From: Heliocidaris tuberculata
Taxonomy: Eukaryota > Echinodermata > Echinoidea > Camarodonta > Echinometridae
Length of the DNA stretch: 64,000 nt
NCBI GenBank assembly: GCA_025618425.1
Contig: CM046841.1
Coordinates: 11,108,654-11,172,653 of the forward strand
Reading direction: 5' to 3'
Shown: positions 49,862 through 61,394 of the stretch, piece after piece
Layout of the letters: each line of letters starts with the position of its first letter
Numbering within the stretch: position 1 is the stretch's first letter
Made by a program: the position numbers and the translations under genes
Notes under the pieces: model-generated
Told to the model about the DNA's origin: nothing
The model's input: only the letters and a program-made list of their open reading frames with translations
The model's database searches: none

Positions 49862-50710
49862 CTTCAAAGGAAATATACAAGAAAAAAAAATGAACATTTT
49901 AGAGTGAAGAAGCAAGTACGGTGGTTGATCCAGTGTCCGAACACTTTTCAGAAAATCAACGATAGCAAATAAAATATGAAACGAATATCTGTCAAACTAT
50001 ACATATTGAATGCTCAAAGTCCTACAAAAAAAGAAGTTGATGGAATTTTAAAAAGAGAACGTAGATTTAATACGATATTCCCTTCCGAGTGAACCCCTTC
50101 CCAACGACGCGGCGTTTTGGTCCCTTGAAAAAGGTACCGTAATTCCGAACGTGTGAAACCTATGGGAAAAAGACACAACCTTGGTATCAATAGTGTTGTT
50201 TTCATACGCGTAATCCCACGCGTATGAAAACCCATTTTAGGCGCTTAACTTTACACGTTCGGTAATACAATCTGTTCGGAGTTACAATACTTGACTATAC
50301 TATCACAGTTCTCTATTTCTAAAGCCATCACTGTAGCCATGCTATTTTTGATGTTTGGTTTTTTTGTTGTTTTTTTTTAAACATTTTCAAATCAAGGCTG
50401 ATTCTCTTTGAGGGTCAGTTCTAAATTTTCATTCCAATTTCTGGAACAAAAGAGGACTACATTACACTCACAGCTCAAAATCTTGAATTTTTTAATGGCA
50501 AACAAAAATTGCCTAGAGGCCACTGTACATGTACATACAGCTCTAATTTATTGAAAACTTTTACCAGTTGTAGCAAAAGCAAATCACATTCATTTGCCTT
50601 CTCAACCTAAAAAGAATATTGTCTGTTCAAAGCCAGATGGACATTGACTCTTTCCTAAATGATATGAGCTTAAACACGCTTCCACCTCTCAACAGGTAAG
50701 TTAGAATTAA

Positions 50711-51105
50711 AGTGATTTGGTAACTTTGTAGAGGCTTGATAAAATCTGAGCTGCCTGGTCTTACATGCTATCAGTGTATTTAATATGGTGTAAAAATGAA
50801 GCCCAGGAAAAAAAAAGCACTTAAAAATCATCATGTGCTTCACAAAAGTAAACATATATGCAAGTGACCGGAAATGCCAGACTCATTTTCCCCAATAGAC
50901 TCAGTGTTAGACTAAAGCGTATGGCCATACGCTTTCGTAAATGGGAGTATTCAGTCATAGATATCTTAATAATAGCATTATATATTTGAAAACCTTTCTA
51001 TGCCTGGCTATTTATTTATCCTTCTGAACATCATTATACATTACAAGACAGATATCAAATTCAACAATTTATTAAATCAAGCCTCCACAAAGTTACCGAA
51101 TCCCT
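50711..51105 (-). mobile_element. TTAA-type MITE (ggtaactttgt family), copy 2
   Basis: Reverse-complement copy of 4821-5221, TTAA at 50707-50710 and 51106-51109, in the intron between exons 4 and 5. Confidence 0.82.
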
Positions 51106-52966
51106 TTAAGGAATTTGCCAATACAAGTCTCATGTTAAATCTCCTTGCCAGCTTCCACCAGCTGTATAGCAAAAGCAAATTGCATTAATTTTCCTTCCCA
51201 ACCTGATAAGAATATCATCATTATGAAAGCCAGGGCATTGACTCTAACCGCTAAATGATATGAGCTACATTATACTGTAACACCCTTCTGGCTCTTAACA
51301 GACGTTCAGTCAGAATTCCCTGTGGACTTAAGTCCTTTGGCTTTAGATTAAAATCGCTAAAGCAGAGCATACCAGGTTAAAAGTCCATTTCTTCAGCAAA
51401 CATGTTTTTTTATGAAGAATGTGTTTACCATTGCACCTGAGCTTCTATGTTAATGTATGTGACTGCAAGCAAGTCACCACTATACTTGACAAGCTTAAAT
51501 CTATTTGCCAAAACATCAAATTTACCAGAGTCAAATCAAAGCAAATTTATCTCACGTCGCTAGTCAAACAAATTCCATGTGAGTACAGATTGAGCATACA
51601 ATGTACAATTTAACAAGATTTAAAGCTTAACTAGGTACCTATGAATGTAGGCCTACATGTTTCCATAATCAAATTTTGTACATATCTCCCAGATATTCCA
51701 AATTCATTCTCTATGCTACTGCCGCACAAAGCATCGAGGGTGATTTATACCAAATACATTAGCACTTAATGAGCTTAATGAGCTTAATTAATGTCATACT
51801 TGAAATGCATCGTTTGTCATGTTAACAATGCAGTGCAGTATCACTTTAATACAGGAAAGCCCACACTAGAAATTAAATTTTCATTTCATTAGGGCAAAAC
51901 GGTGCATTCATTAGGGTAAAATGGTGTATATCATCATTATACAAATTGGAAAAACAATATGCTTCTACATGTAGTTATAAAAAGCCTTTTCAAAATGAGC
52001 ATCTTTGAAAGGTTTAATAATCTGCTGATAACAAAAAGGACCAAAAACTAAACCTTAAATTGACTATTCAAAATCAATTAACTACTAAATTTATGATATG
52101 AAATATTGATACAGTTCTGTAACATCTCACAAATGTCCTTAAATAAAAATATTTTTTGTACTTTAACATCATTCATTATTTTTTCAAAATTCGCACGTAT
52201 ATAACTTTAATATAAGCAAGAGGTTATCTCAACCAGAAGGGCTTAGATTTTTCTATTCCCCCCAAATCTTCAAAAAAATCTATAAATGCTAATATGATTC
52301 CATTATAATTACTTAAATGGAACAACCCCTTTCAAGTTCACAACTAATGAAATCAAATATGTACATCCGAAGAATATTTTATGTTCATCAGTCATTCAGG
52401 GGTAAGCAAAGTCCTATTAAAGTCAAGCAGACAATATTATTCTCTCACAAGTTCCAAACAATAACCCGACCGAAAATAGCAATCACATGTCCACAGAGCA
52501 ATGTCATGCCCCACGGCAAAGAAGAAATTCTTTGAATGAGCTGAATAAAATCGCCTTCAAAAGGCTTCAATAGAATATTATCCGCATGGATTCATCACAA
52601 TATTGTAAATGTATGAGAAATACCAACAGGAAATATGTACACCACTCAGGATGGGAACTTGATGTCTTGAAGAAAAAAAAGAGCTTTTATAGTCAACTTT
52701 TTCTACAGTGCAACACTGTGGTTGATAAAGTGTCTATTTTCACAGGGAGCTGTTAACACGTCACCAGGTTTTCACAAATACATGTACTAGGTGATGTCAC
52801 TGAAAAGGAAGCATTCCTTTGATTTGTCAATTTGGGGAAGTCCGTAAGACAGGTGATGCAATTGGGTGTAGGATAAGACAAGAAAAGAGGCCCTTGTAAA
52901 AGAAGCAAAACCTTGTGCTCTATAAATCTTAGAAAATAAAAACGAGGGAAAATATGAAGAAGTTAC

Positions 52967-53079
52967 CTCCGGATCCTGCACCAGGGATTTCACCAATGAC
53001 TTGATGTTTTTCGATGACACACTTCCTACGAATGCATTGTAGGATTTGGACAATTGTACCAACTTCTTATGGTGAGGCT
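52967..53079 (-). CDS. Exon 4: module A, second strand/helix unit
   Basis: Residues 215-252. Acceptor ctttcag, donor GAG|GTAACT, phase 1 to 0. HHKKLVQLSKSYNAFVGSV and KNIKSLVKSLVQDPE match the positions of RKLQESLQL..NNMV in module B and RRQEDLDRRNITNAVI in module C. Confidence 0.8.
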
Positions 53080-53173
53080 CTGAAAGAAAAAAAAATAAAT
53101 AGGATACATTTAATTTCATTTCATATGAGCAATTACCAGCATAATTTTAAAGCACAAATAAGCACTTAAACTA

Positions 53174-53488
53174 CAGTCCGACCTCACTTATCCGAACTTT
53201 ATTTATCTGGCCATCTCTATTAACCGGCGGTCTTCCGACCACTTCGTCATGCAATTCACCCAAAAGCCTTGGAAAGAGGAACACCATGGGCAATTTTCTG
53301 TTTAATTTTATTTCATTTCATCTCTTACAAATAAAAAGATCATTTGCAATCATCAACTACACCAAGAAAACATAAATTTTACAGCCAATAGACTGCCCTA
53401 CCCTATTCATTTGCATAGAAAATGTACATTTCTCTCATATCCGGATGGGTGCCGGTCCCAATGCGGCTGGATAAACGAGGTCGGACTG
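53174..53488. mobile_element. pogo/Tigger-like MITE, 315 bp
   Basis: Ends cagtccgacctc-cttatccg / ggataaacgaggtcggactg with TA on each side. The cagt-accct-tatccg style of end is known for pogo-group elements. 94 bp upstream of exon 4 in gene sense. Confidence 0.75.
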
Positions 53489-53929
53489 TACATGCATTTC
53501 CAAATTTCTCTATTATGAGATCATGAAACGAAATAATTATTATTAATTATCTCTTACGTCTGTAAGGATTTGTTCTTCTATGAAACAAGGACAAATCTAT
53601 TACAATTAAAACTAACAATTAATCTATATCAGCCTTGCATCATAGTAATTGTGTATTTCCTTCAATATTGCATGTTGGGTATTATGATACTGTTTTTCCT
53701 CAAGTGCACGCTTTCTATTTATGTGTGCTGAGCTCTTACATCTGTCCTTGCAAGATCAATTTATTAATAAATTTCAAGCATGTATGCATATGAACATGTG
53801 TATATATGCCTTGTACTCAATCAATTAATAACAATGTATTTGTATTACATGTATATTCCACTTATTAATTTACTTCCTCAACTACTCTTTTCTAGACAGA
53901 TCTTTGCCTTCCTTCTTTCTATTCCCCCT

Positions 53930-54135
53930 TTCTCTGTCTGTCTGTCTGACTCTGTCTCTGTCTGACTCTGTCTCTGTCTCTCTCTGTCTCTCTCTCTCTC
54001 TCTCTCTCCCTCCCTTTCTCTCTCTCTCTCTTTCAATATCGTCTCCCTGTATCTCCCCTTCTCTCTTACTGTCTGCTCAATACCCGTCCCTCTAAATGTA
54101 TCAGTCCGAGTCTCTCCCCTCTCTTTCTCTCTATT
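53930..54135. repeat. (tc)n / (tctg)n low-complexity tract
   Basis: Pyrimidine-rich microsatellite in the intron between exons 3 and 4; open frames over it are artefacts of composition. A (ga)n tract of the same kind lies at 57881-57947 and another at 58395-58480. Confidence 0.9.
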
Positions 54136-55070
54136 TGGGGTTTTATTCATCTCTGATACCCTGAAATTACCTGGAAAATTGAATTATGCAACTTCTTTTC
54201 ACCTAACATTGCAACCTGACCTACAAATGTACAGACCAAAACCACACTTTATATGTATGACTACCAGCATTACAAACAGGAAAAAAATAGTAACAGTCCT
54301 CCTACATTACCTCCTTATTTCTGTAATGCTGTCAAAAGATGAACTAACAATACAATTGAGAGCATGGTATATTTCTAATGTGAAACAAGGAAAAAACAAA
54401 ATAACAGTAAATTACTGTCAGGTATTATTTTCCTTCATATCTGGACTCACATCACTTTAAGTATTGGGCTATCACACTAAAAATCTTTGATATCAGACAG
54501 CAGTGCATGGGAAAAAATATATGTTTCTTGAAATTCTCAAAAATCATGTCCCAAAAATGATCTGATATTATTGAAAACTAAAGTAATGATCTTAGAATCA
54601 CATGCACCAATGGGAAAAAAATCCTTTATTTGTTTAATAAGGCTCTTTTTTATTTCTCTAAATGGAAGAGTTGGTTATTACTCCAATATTTCTTTTATCA
54701 AGGGTTCATTTAGCATTATCCTAAGCTACATGCAGTGGCGTAACTGGACCTTGGCGTCAAGAGGGGCAAAACTTCTGAGGAAATGGTGAGCGGAAACTCT
54801 GGGGATCTGCTTGGAGGGAGATCCGTATTTTTTCTTCACGCCAGCCCTCCAAAAGTCACTCGGTGGGGGGGTATCAGATTTTAAGGGGTCTGGTTTTCCT
54901 CTATACAATGTAATTCTCTGACAAGCAAAAAAAAAAAAAAAATGTTATCAGTAAGTTGTCAGGGGGAAGTCTGCCCGGCCCTTCGCGCCCCCCCCCCCCC
55001 CCCCTCCTTTGAAACAAAAAACTCTATTACATGTAGTCAGGTGGGATCACTTGTCGTCAATTATTGAAGG

Positions 55071-55740
55071 TATGGCTATGCATGAGTAATATCGAGTACC
55101 TGGTATCTATGGCAGCTTGGTGAACTGATCACGCTGCCAGGCTTTTTTGACATCATCAAAGTGCATTATCAAGCTTGATTTTTCATAACTAATGAGGTAG
55201 ACAACAGCAGCAAACTTGAGAGCCTGACTCCCAAATAATGGAGCTTTGCCATTTCCCCCCCCCCCCCCCCACTATAATGGTTTTTCACTTGTCAGTTATT
55301 GAAGGTATGGCTATGCACGAGTAATATCGAGTACCTGGTATCTACAGTGAATATGGTAGCTTGGTGAACTGATCACGCTGCCAGGCTTTTTGAACATTAT
55401 CAAAGTGCATTATCAACCTTGATTTTTCATGAAATACAGACAACAGCAGCAAACTAGAGAGCCTGACTCCCAGATAATGGAGCTTTAATTTGTCACTTCC
55501 CCCCTACTACAAGTATAATGGTTTCTCACTTCTCGTCTATTTTTAAAGGTGTGGCTATGCACGAGTAATTTCGAGTACCTGGTGTCTATGGTAGCTTGGT
55601 GAACTGATCATGCTGCCAGGACTTTTTGACATTTTAACCTTGATTTTTCTTGACTAATGAGGTTGACGACAGCAGGAAATTTGAGAGTCTGACTCCCAGA
55701 TAATGGAGCTTTGCCATTCCCCCCCCCCCCCCCCCCCTCC
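55071..55740. repeat. Tandem array, three units of about 235-244 bp with poly-C spacers
   Basis: Units start near 55071, 55306 and 55550 (ggctatgcacgagtaat, gagtacctggtatctat, gaactgatcacgctgccagg) and are separated by runs of C. Confidence 0.9.
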
Positions 55741-56713
55741 CTACTATAATGGTTTCTCTCCCGCAGTTTCTGTTTCATATGGAGCACTGTAACATAATAA
55801 ACACACGAATCAGGATTTTTTTTTTATAGAGAAATTATATCGAAAGGCACTACATTTAACATTTCAGGTGACAAAATGAAAGGGGTTGAAAATGCTTGTA
55901 AAAACAAAAACAAACATATTCAGATGGCTTGAATTATGATACAGATAGACCCCTACATGTACATGTACGTATGTTTTTTTTCTTCCAGGGTTGTCCTTAA
56001 CATTGTGAATTTTACTACATGTTCATGTAGAAGCTTTACATGCTGTATGCTACCATTATCTAAACTTCATGAAACATTAGTAGAAAAAGGATATGAATGT
56101 ATACATGTACATAAGCCTAAAATATAGCATATTGTTCCAAAATTGTCAAGCAATACAATTTTTTCTTTCAGTTTTTCAACTCCACATACATACATGTACA
56201 TGTATGAGTGAAATTTAGCACTTTATTCAACTATTCAAATACGTATTGATATTGAAAGGGTCAAAATTGGTCATGAATCTGTCTTTAAATGTTAGAAAAA
56301 AAGCATACACTGTAGGCCTTTTGGAAAGTCTCTGATAAACTGACTAGTATTTAGGATGTTAAAGGGAAAGTCCACCCTGATTACAAGTTGGTCTTAAAAG
56401 AAGTAGAACAATCAAAGAAACTGATCAGCGAAGGTTTGAGTAAAATACAATAAGAAATAAGAAAGTTATGAAGTTTTGAAGTTGTAATCAATCAAATACA
56501 AATTGGCAACTCCGTGACGTATCTTTTCGAGCTCCTGTCGATTTTACAGAAAATTTCATAAATTTTAAAGTTTTTAGTTTCTGATGAAGGAATAGATTTT
56601 GTTTCATACAGGTTTTGTGTAAAAACATATGAGAAATGATTATATCAGGGAAATGTAACTAGGTATCTACTGTACAAGTAGGTGCATGTAGTATGTTTGA
56701 ATATTTTCTTTAA

Positions 56714-57120
56714 CCCTTTCAGGACAGGAATTATTTCAGGGCTAAATTGATCACATTTTGTTCTTCAAATTGGCAACAATAATATTTTTATTTTAGTGCT
56801 ACGTGGTTCTAATAAGATGTAATTTCTTGAAAATAATTTATGTGGTTAGGAACTTTGTCAAAAAGTTGAAAAAGTTGCCAATTTGGACAAAAAACAATGA
56901 TTTTGAATCTCTCAATGTGTTGCCAATTTAAGGATGTTCAATCTCATTCTCCTTTTTAAAATTCCTGGCATCAAACGCAATATGATCAGGCAACAAAAAT
57001 GGACACAGTATGTGCAGAATTTTTTGCTCTTTCTACTCATGCATCTGGTATATTTTTTAAGGCTCTAAATCAAAAGTTATTGGGCCAAACCACAAAATGT
57101 GGTCAATTGTCTCGAAAGGG
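56714..57120 (-). mobile_element. TTAACCCTTTC-end MITE, nested copy
   Basis: About 407 bp with ends ccctttcaggaca / tgtctcgaaaggg and TTAA on each side (56710-56713, 57121-57124). Piggybac-like end sequence by motif; no transposase present. Confidence 0.8.
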
Positions 57121-57337
57121 TTAAAGAAAGCACTTTGGTCGGTTACATTGTAAATAGTAAGGCGCTATATAAGAAACAGCTATTATTATTATTAAAGAAA
57201 AAAGGAAACTTAATGATTTTGGGGGTACATGGGGAATGGGAGAGGAGCTCGAAAGATAGGTCACAGAGTCGCCAATTTGTGTTTGATTATAACTTGTCTT
57301 ATTTCTTATCATATTTTGCTCAAACCTTCACTGATCT

Positions 57338-57484
57338 GGGTCCTCTTGCATAAAAAGTTGCGATTAAACGCAACTCAAAAAATTAAACGCAACTCAATTT
57401 TCAACCAATCAGGATCGCGTACCTGGGACTTGCGTTTAATTTTTTGAGTTGCGTTTAATCGCAACTTTTTATGCAAAAGGGCCC
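57338..57484. mobile_element. Fold-back element with long inverted repeats
   Basis: gggtcctcttgcataaaaag and cttttt-atgcaaaagggccc ends enclose complementary gcgattaaacgcaactc arms. It sits between gatct and tgtttc, which are contiguous in the related copy at 8859-9407. Confidence 0.82.
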
Positions 57485-57896
57485 TGTTTCTTTAATTTTT
57501 CTGCTTCTTTTAAAACCAACTTGTAATCAGGGTGGACCTTCCCTTTAAAAGAGAATAAAAGGAAATCCCCAAGTTACTTACAAATGTATTTTATTACATA
57601 AATTACATGCATGTAAAATGTATGTATCACCAGGTGTCTTTCATTATTGGTTATCTGGATGCCAAAGTCTCTTTGAATGAATAGTAATGGTACAGGATAT
57701 TCTTCCTTTTTTAATAAGCATTATAAAATTCATTCAATAAAAGCAAAATGAAACCAAAACTTGAAACACCAAGCCTCAGCAATGTTCTTAAAGACTGTAA
57801 AGATAAACAGAGTTCTTTTAAATTTCTGTAATCTGATTCCCGAATTCTTTAGACTTTATACCAATAAAGATGAAGAGACAGAAAGGGAGAGGAAGA

Positions 57897-57948
<52 letters not shown>

Positions 57949-58144
57949 TATGCTTTTTACACTTGCAAAATTTTGCTTAGTCCTGTACTATTGGTGGGCC
58001 TAAATCCTCATAATTTAGCCCCACCGATAGTACGGGACTAAGCTTAGCCCACTTTCTGTTCATGTTGCATTTTACCAAGGTGGGCGATCTCCATCATAGT
58101 ACAGGATTATTTTAGCCTGGGAAAAAGGCAGGGTTTACCCCACT

Positions 58145-58276
58145 AAAGGTGGGGCTAAACGTAAAAAGGTGGGGTTAGACATAAAAAGGTGGGGCTAAAC
58201 TTAAAAAGGTGGGGCTAAACGTAAAAAGGTGGGGCTAAACGTAAAAAGGTGGGGCTAAACATAAAAAGGTGGGGCT
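58145..58276. repeat. 20-bp minisatellite, about seven units
   Basis: aggtggggctaaacgtaaaa repeated with a few substitutions. Flanked by the inverted pair tagtcctgtactattggtgg and ccaccgatagtacgggacta at 57979-58041. Confidence 0.92.
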
Positions 58277-59171
58277 TCAGCACTCTGGCTAGGGAGATAG
58301 TACAGGACTACATGTAAAACTGCAAATGAGAACAACAAAAAAATAGTCTGGGGGTTAAGGATAGTACGGGGTTTAAAAAAATCAAGTGTAAAAAACCTAG
58401 ATAGAGAAAAGAGAAGGAGAAAGAGAGACAGATAGAGAGGGAGAAAGAAAGAGAGGGAGAAAGAGAGAGAGAGAGATACAGAATAGCAATATATCACACT
58501 GAAACTAAAACATACATGTAAAACCACAAACTCATAAACATTTCATCACAAGGATTGTAAAAATAAACAGAGAATTTTTAAGACTCACAAATTCTGGTCC
58601 AATCACTTACTACATGTATACAAAAATTGCTGACTAACACTTTTTTTGAGATGATAACACAACACATCAGTCAATAAAGACAACGAAAATTTCCAAGAAC
58701 TAAGAATGAAATGTTTCTATAAAAAGATTGCATTTTAAGACAATGATGAAATTTCTTAAAGTGAATTTATATACTCGAAAAAAAAAAGACTCAAATTTAT
58801 GTTTCAACAAAAGTGAATAATAATTTCTTGATTGAAGCTTTGCATACATACTGTACATGTACATGTATGTTTATAAGAGCATTTCAAGACAACGTTAATT
58901 CAAATTCAAGACAAGCTGGCTCAAACTAATTTCTGAATTGTTTATCATTACACTGCAGGTGGGTTGTCGCCAGCAAAATGTGAAAAATTTCTCTGCAAAT
59001 CACATTCCCTGAAGAGCATTTTCACACAGGAGACCATGCATGTCGGATTGACAAGCTTCATTTTTGTTTGCTCAAAGTACTCAACAAATTTTAAGTACAC
59101 GTCTTCACAACTTGATTGGCAGATCATGTTTTGGACATTCCTCTCAAGTTTTGCTCGATTCTGCCATCACC

Positions 59172-59311
59172 AGGGGAGCGTTTCATCAAGCGTTTTGTCA
59201 GTGATATTTACCGACAAATTTGCTCTCAGCCAATCAGATGCAAGGATTTCAGTAGCTTATAACAGTTGTCGGTAAAAATCACTGACAAAACGCTTGATGA
59301 AACGCTCCCCA
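59172..59311 (+). mobile_element. ggccctgtttcataaaactt MITE family, variant ends
   Basis: Ends ggggagcgtttcatcaagcg / cgcttgatgaaacgctcccc are a perfect 20-bp inverted pair; core as in the family. Intron between exons 3 and 4. Confidence 0.8.
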
Positions 59312-59567
59312 GAACTCAGGATTATCAATATAAATCAACCTCTTGTCACCTTTATCAAAATTTTCGCTTGGCACTTTCCAGGCATATAACGTACAAATGG
59401 GCCCCAAATTTCCAAGTCCAGACCTAACTTTCACAATTTTAACAAGGGGTCAGTGCAAACATGTACAAACCTTTGAAATGGCGATCCAGAGCCTGTGTGA
59501 CAAGAAAGGTTTATAGTGTAAAGCCCTTTTTTTAGAAAGGCATGAAATAAATAAGATGTATTCTTAC

Positions 59568-59732
59568 CTGGTATGATGAGCGAGGTCACCAGACTCTGCA
59601 TCTTTCCACTGGCAGCCAGGGAGAGACTGGTGACCCCAGTTCCTATCTCTAGAAATGTCCCCTGTCTGGTCACTGCTGTTAGAGTATGCATGAAGTTGTG
59701 GCCAGGCACCATTCTTGGTTTGGTTTTCCTTT
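59568..59732 (-). CDS. Exon 3: module A glycine loop
   Basis: Residues 160-214. Acceptor ctgctttcag, donor CCAG|GTAAGA, phase 1 in and out. It contains HNFMHTLTAVTRQGTFLEIG followed by TGVTSLSLAASGKMQ, that is a helix, beta strand 1 and the E-I-G-T-G loop (188-192) expected of SAM-dependent methyltransferase motif I, then beta strand 2 (LVTSLIIPE) ending in an acidic residue. Confidence 0.85.
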
Positions 59733-59878
59733 CTGAAAGCAGATAGTGATTTTTAAAGAGTATTGTTGTTGTTTTGTTGTTTTTCTATTTTTGTTGTGCT
59801 TACCTGGGGGGGTGGTCTATTTGGTGTGCAAAATATTTGGTTTACATGTATGCATGCATATCATACATGTATTTATTT

Positions 59879-60124
59879 CTCATTCATTCATTCATTCAAT
59901 TTTGTTTATCCATCAATTAATTATTTCATTTTTAAAAAACAATTCATTTATTCTTCCATTCTATTCACCTGTTCACTCATTCATTCACATAACCACTCAT
60001 TTAACATAATTAAACTGAATCATTAATCCAATTGGCAACTTAGCCATTATTATCCATCATTATTTCATCCGATCGAATCGTTTATATTCATTCATTCACT
60101 CACCCAATCTTCCATCCATTCAGT
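59879..60124. repeat. attc-rich imperfect microsatellite
   Basis: Repeated cattcattcattca words just upstream of exon 3 in gene sense. Confidence 0.75.
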
Positions 60125-60287
60125 CATCTATAGTATTGGGTGATTTCTCCCGTATAACATATTTTTATTCTAACTTGTATCTTATCCAAAAAATGAAAAA
60201 TCACTCAGTGTGTTTCTTTCTGGTTTCAATGACTGCACACTAATTTCATAATTCATGTATACATGTACACTCGGTAGGCTAAGAACT

Positions 60288-60817
60288 GGGCCCCGTTGCA
60301 TAAAACTTACCATTAATGGTAACTCTGCTATCAATGGTAACTACCATGGTAACATCACTCAACAGCCAATCAAAATCAAGGTTTCCATGGGAGTTACCAT
60401 TGATGGCAAAATTACCATTAAAGTGTACCATTCACCTGAAAAAATAATTTGTGTACACTATACAGCTAGAAAGTATAAAATCAAACTCAAAGAACTTTGT
60501 CTGGTATTCTATCGGTCAACAGTTCATGAGTATGAAGGAAATAGAGGTCTTAGAGGATAACATGAAAATGCTCGCGCGGAACCAAACTCGGAGTTTGGTT
60601 CCGCGCGAGCCTTTATCTTGGCGAGCGCGTACGGGTTCGTCGAGTAATCTACTCTTATAGAGAGTGTAATTTAAATTGCAATATCTCTTTATAGAATTAA
60701 TATTTGAAGCTCATATTTTGAATAAAGTATAACGACATGAAACCTCTAACATACAGAGCAAAATTATTTTTAGTGATTGGTACCCTTTAATGGTAAGTTT
60801 TATGCAACGGGGCCCTG
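60288..60817. mobile_element. gggccccgttgcataaaac MITE with nested insertion
   Basis: Same family as 36665-36832 but split at TTAA (60418-60421 / 60787-60790) by a 365-bp element. Confidence 0.82.
60422..60786. mobile_element. Nested TTAA-type element with 20-bp perfect hairpin
   Basis: Imperfect inverted ends agtgtaccattcacc / gtgattggtaccct, TTAA duplication. Interior holds a 41-nt palindrome at 60570-60610: two 20-bp arms (gctcgcgcggaaccaaactc) around one base. Confidence 0.82.
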
Positions 60818-61312
60818 GTGACCATTAAAATGTTCCGTATCATCCTACATGTAAATTTACTGTACTGAATTTATTCACAAATTCATTCATCTCAGTCACT
60901 CACTCAATTCAATCAATCTCACTTTCTGAATAAATGAAAGAATATTCATCCATTTATTCAGCTAACTTGCCAAAGGCATTATATCTTTTAAAAATTCACT
61001 TAAAATTGCATTGAATTTACTTTTCCACAGACATGTACATGTACATGTACAATGTACATGCACATGTATCTCTGATGGTACCTTGACTGAGGGTGTGGTG
61101 AAAAGAAGTATGCAAGGTGTTGTTTTTTTTTTTTTCCTGAGATGGCAAGTCTATTCGATTCCATGAAAGATGAAAGCATTCAATTCAACTCGGATTCGCT
61201 AATGTTGAATAGAACAGCTGCATCTTTCACCTCATGAAATAGTTTTACCATTCCCACATAACCCTTAAATTAGTATTAATATATACATGTACATGTAACA
61301 TGCCTGACTTAC

Positions 61313-61394
61313 CATGGTTTTGTCCTACTTTGCCAGTCAATAGAATGCCAATTAGATGCCCCATCAAATCACTATCCACAGACCAGTCTGCATT
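61313..61394 (-). CDS. Exon 2: start of module A
   Basis: Residues 133-159 plus one base. Acceptor tgatgtag, donor CATG|GTAAGT. Encodes NADWSVDSDLMGHLIGILL, a helical lead-in to the first Rossmann-like fold. Confidence 0.8.

Larger units (their letters stand above)
56363..57544. mobile_element. TTAA-type MITE carrying two nested insertions
   Basis: Ends match 8859-9407 (agggaaagtccaccctg / cagggtggaccttccct) with TTAA at 56359-56362 and 57545-57548. Inside lie a TTAACCCTTTC element (56714-57120) and a 147-bp fold-back (57338-57484). Confidence 0.82.
53489..59567 (-). other. Intron 3, longest intron
   Basis: Intron 3 spans 53080-59567. Apart from the pogo-like MITE, the 55-kb array, the nested MITE and the minisatellite, nothing coding-like is visible. 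The reading phase across it is continuous without an extra exon. Confidence 0.6.

Noticed and set aside
53878..54150. Arg/Glu-rich minus frame
   Set aside because: Translation of a (tc)n tract; same for 57761-58003 and 58255-58527.
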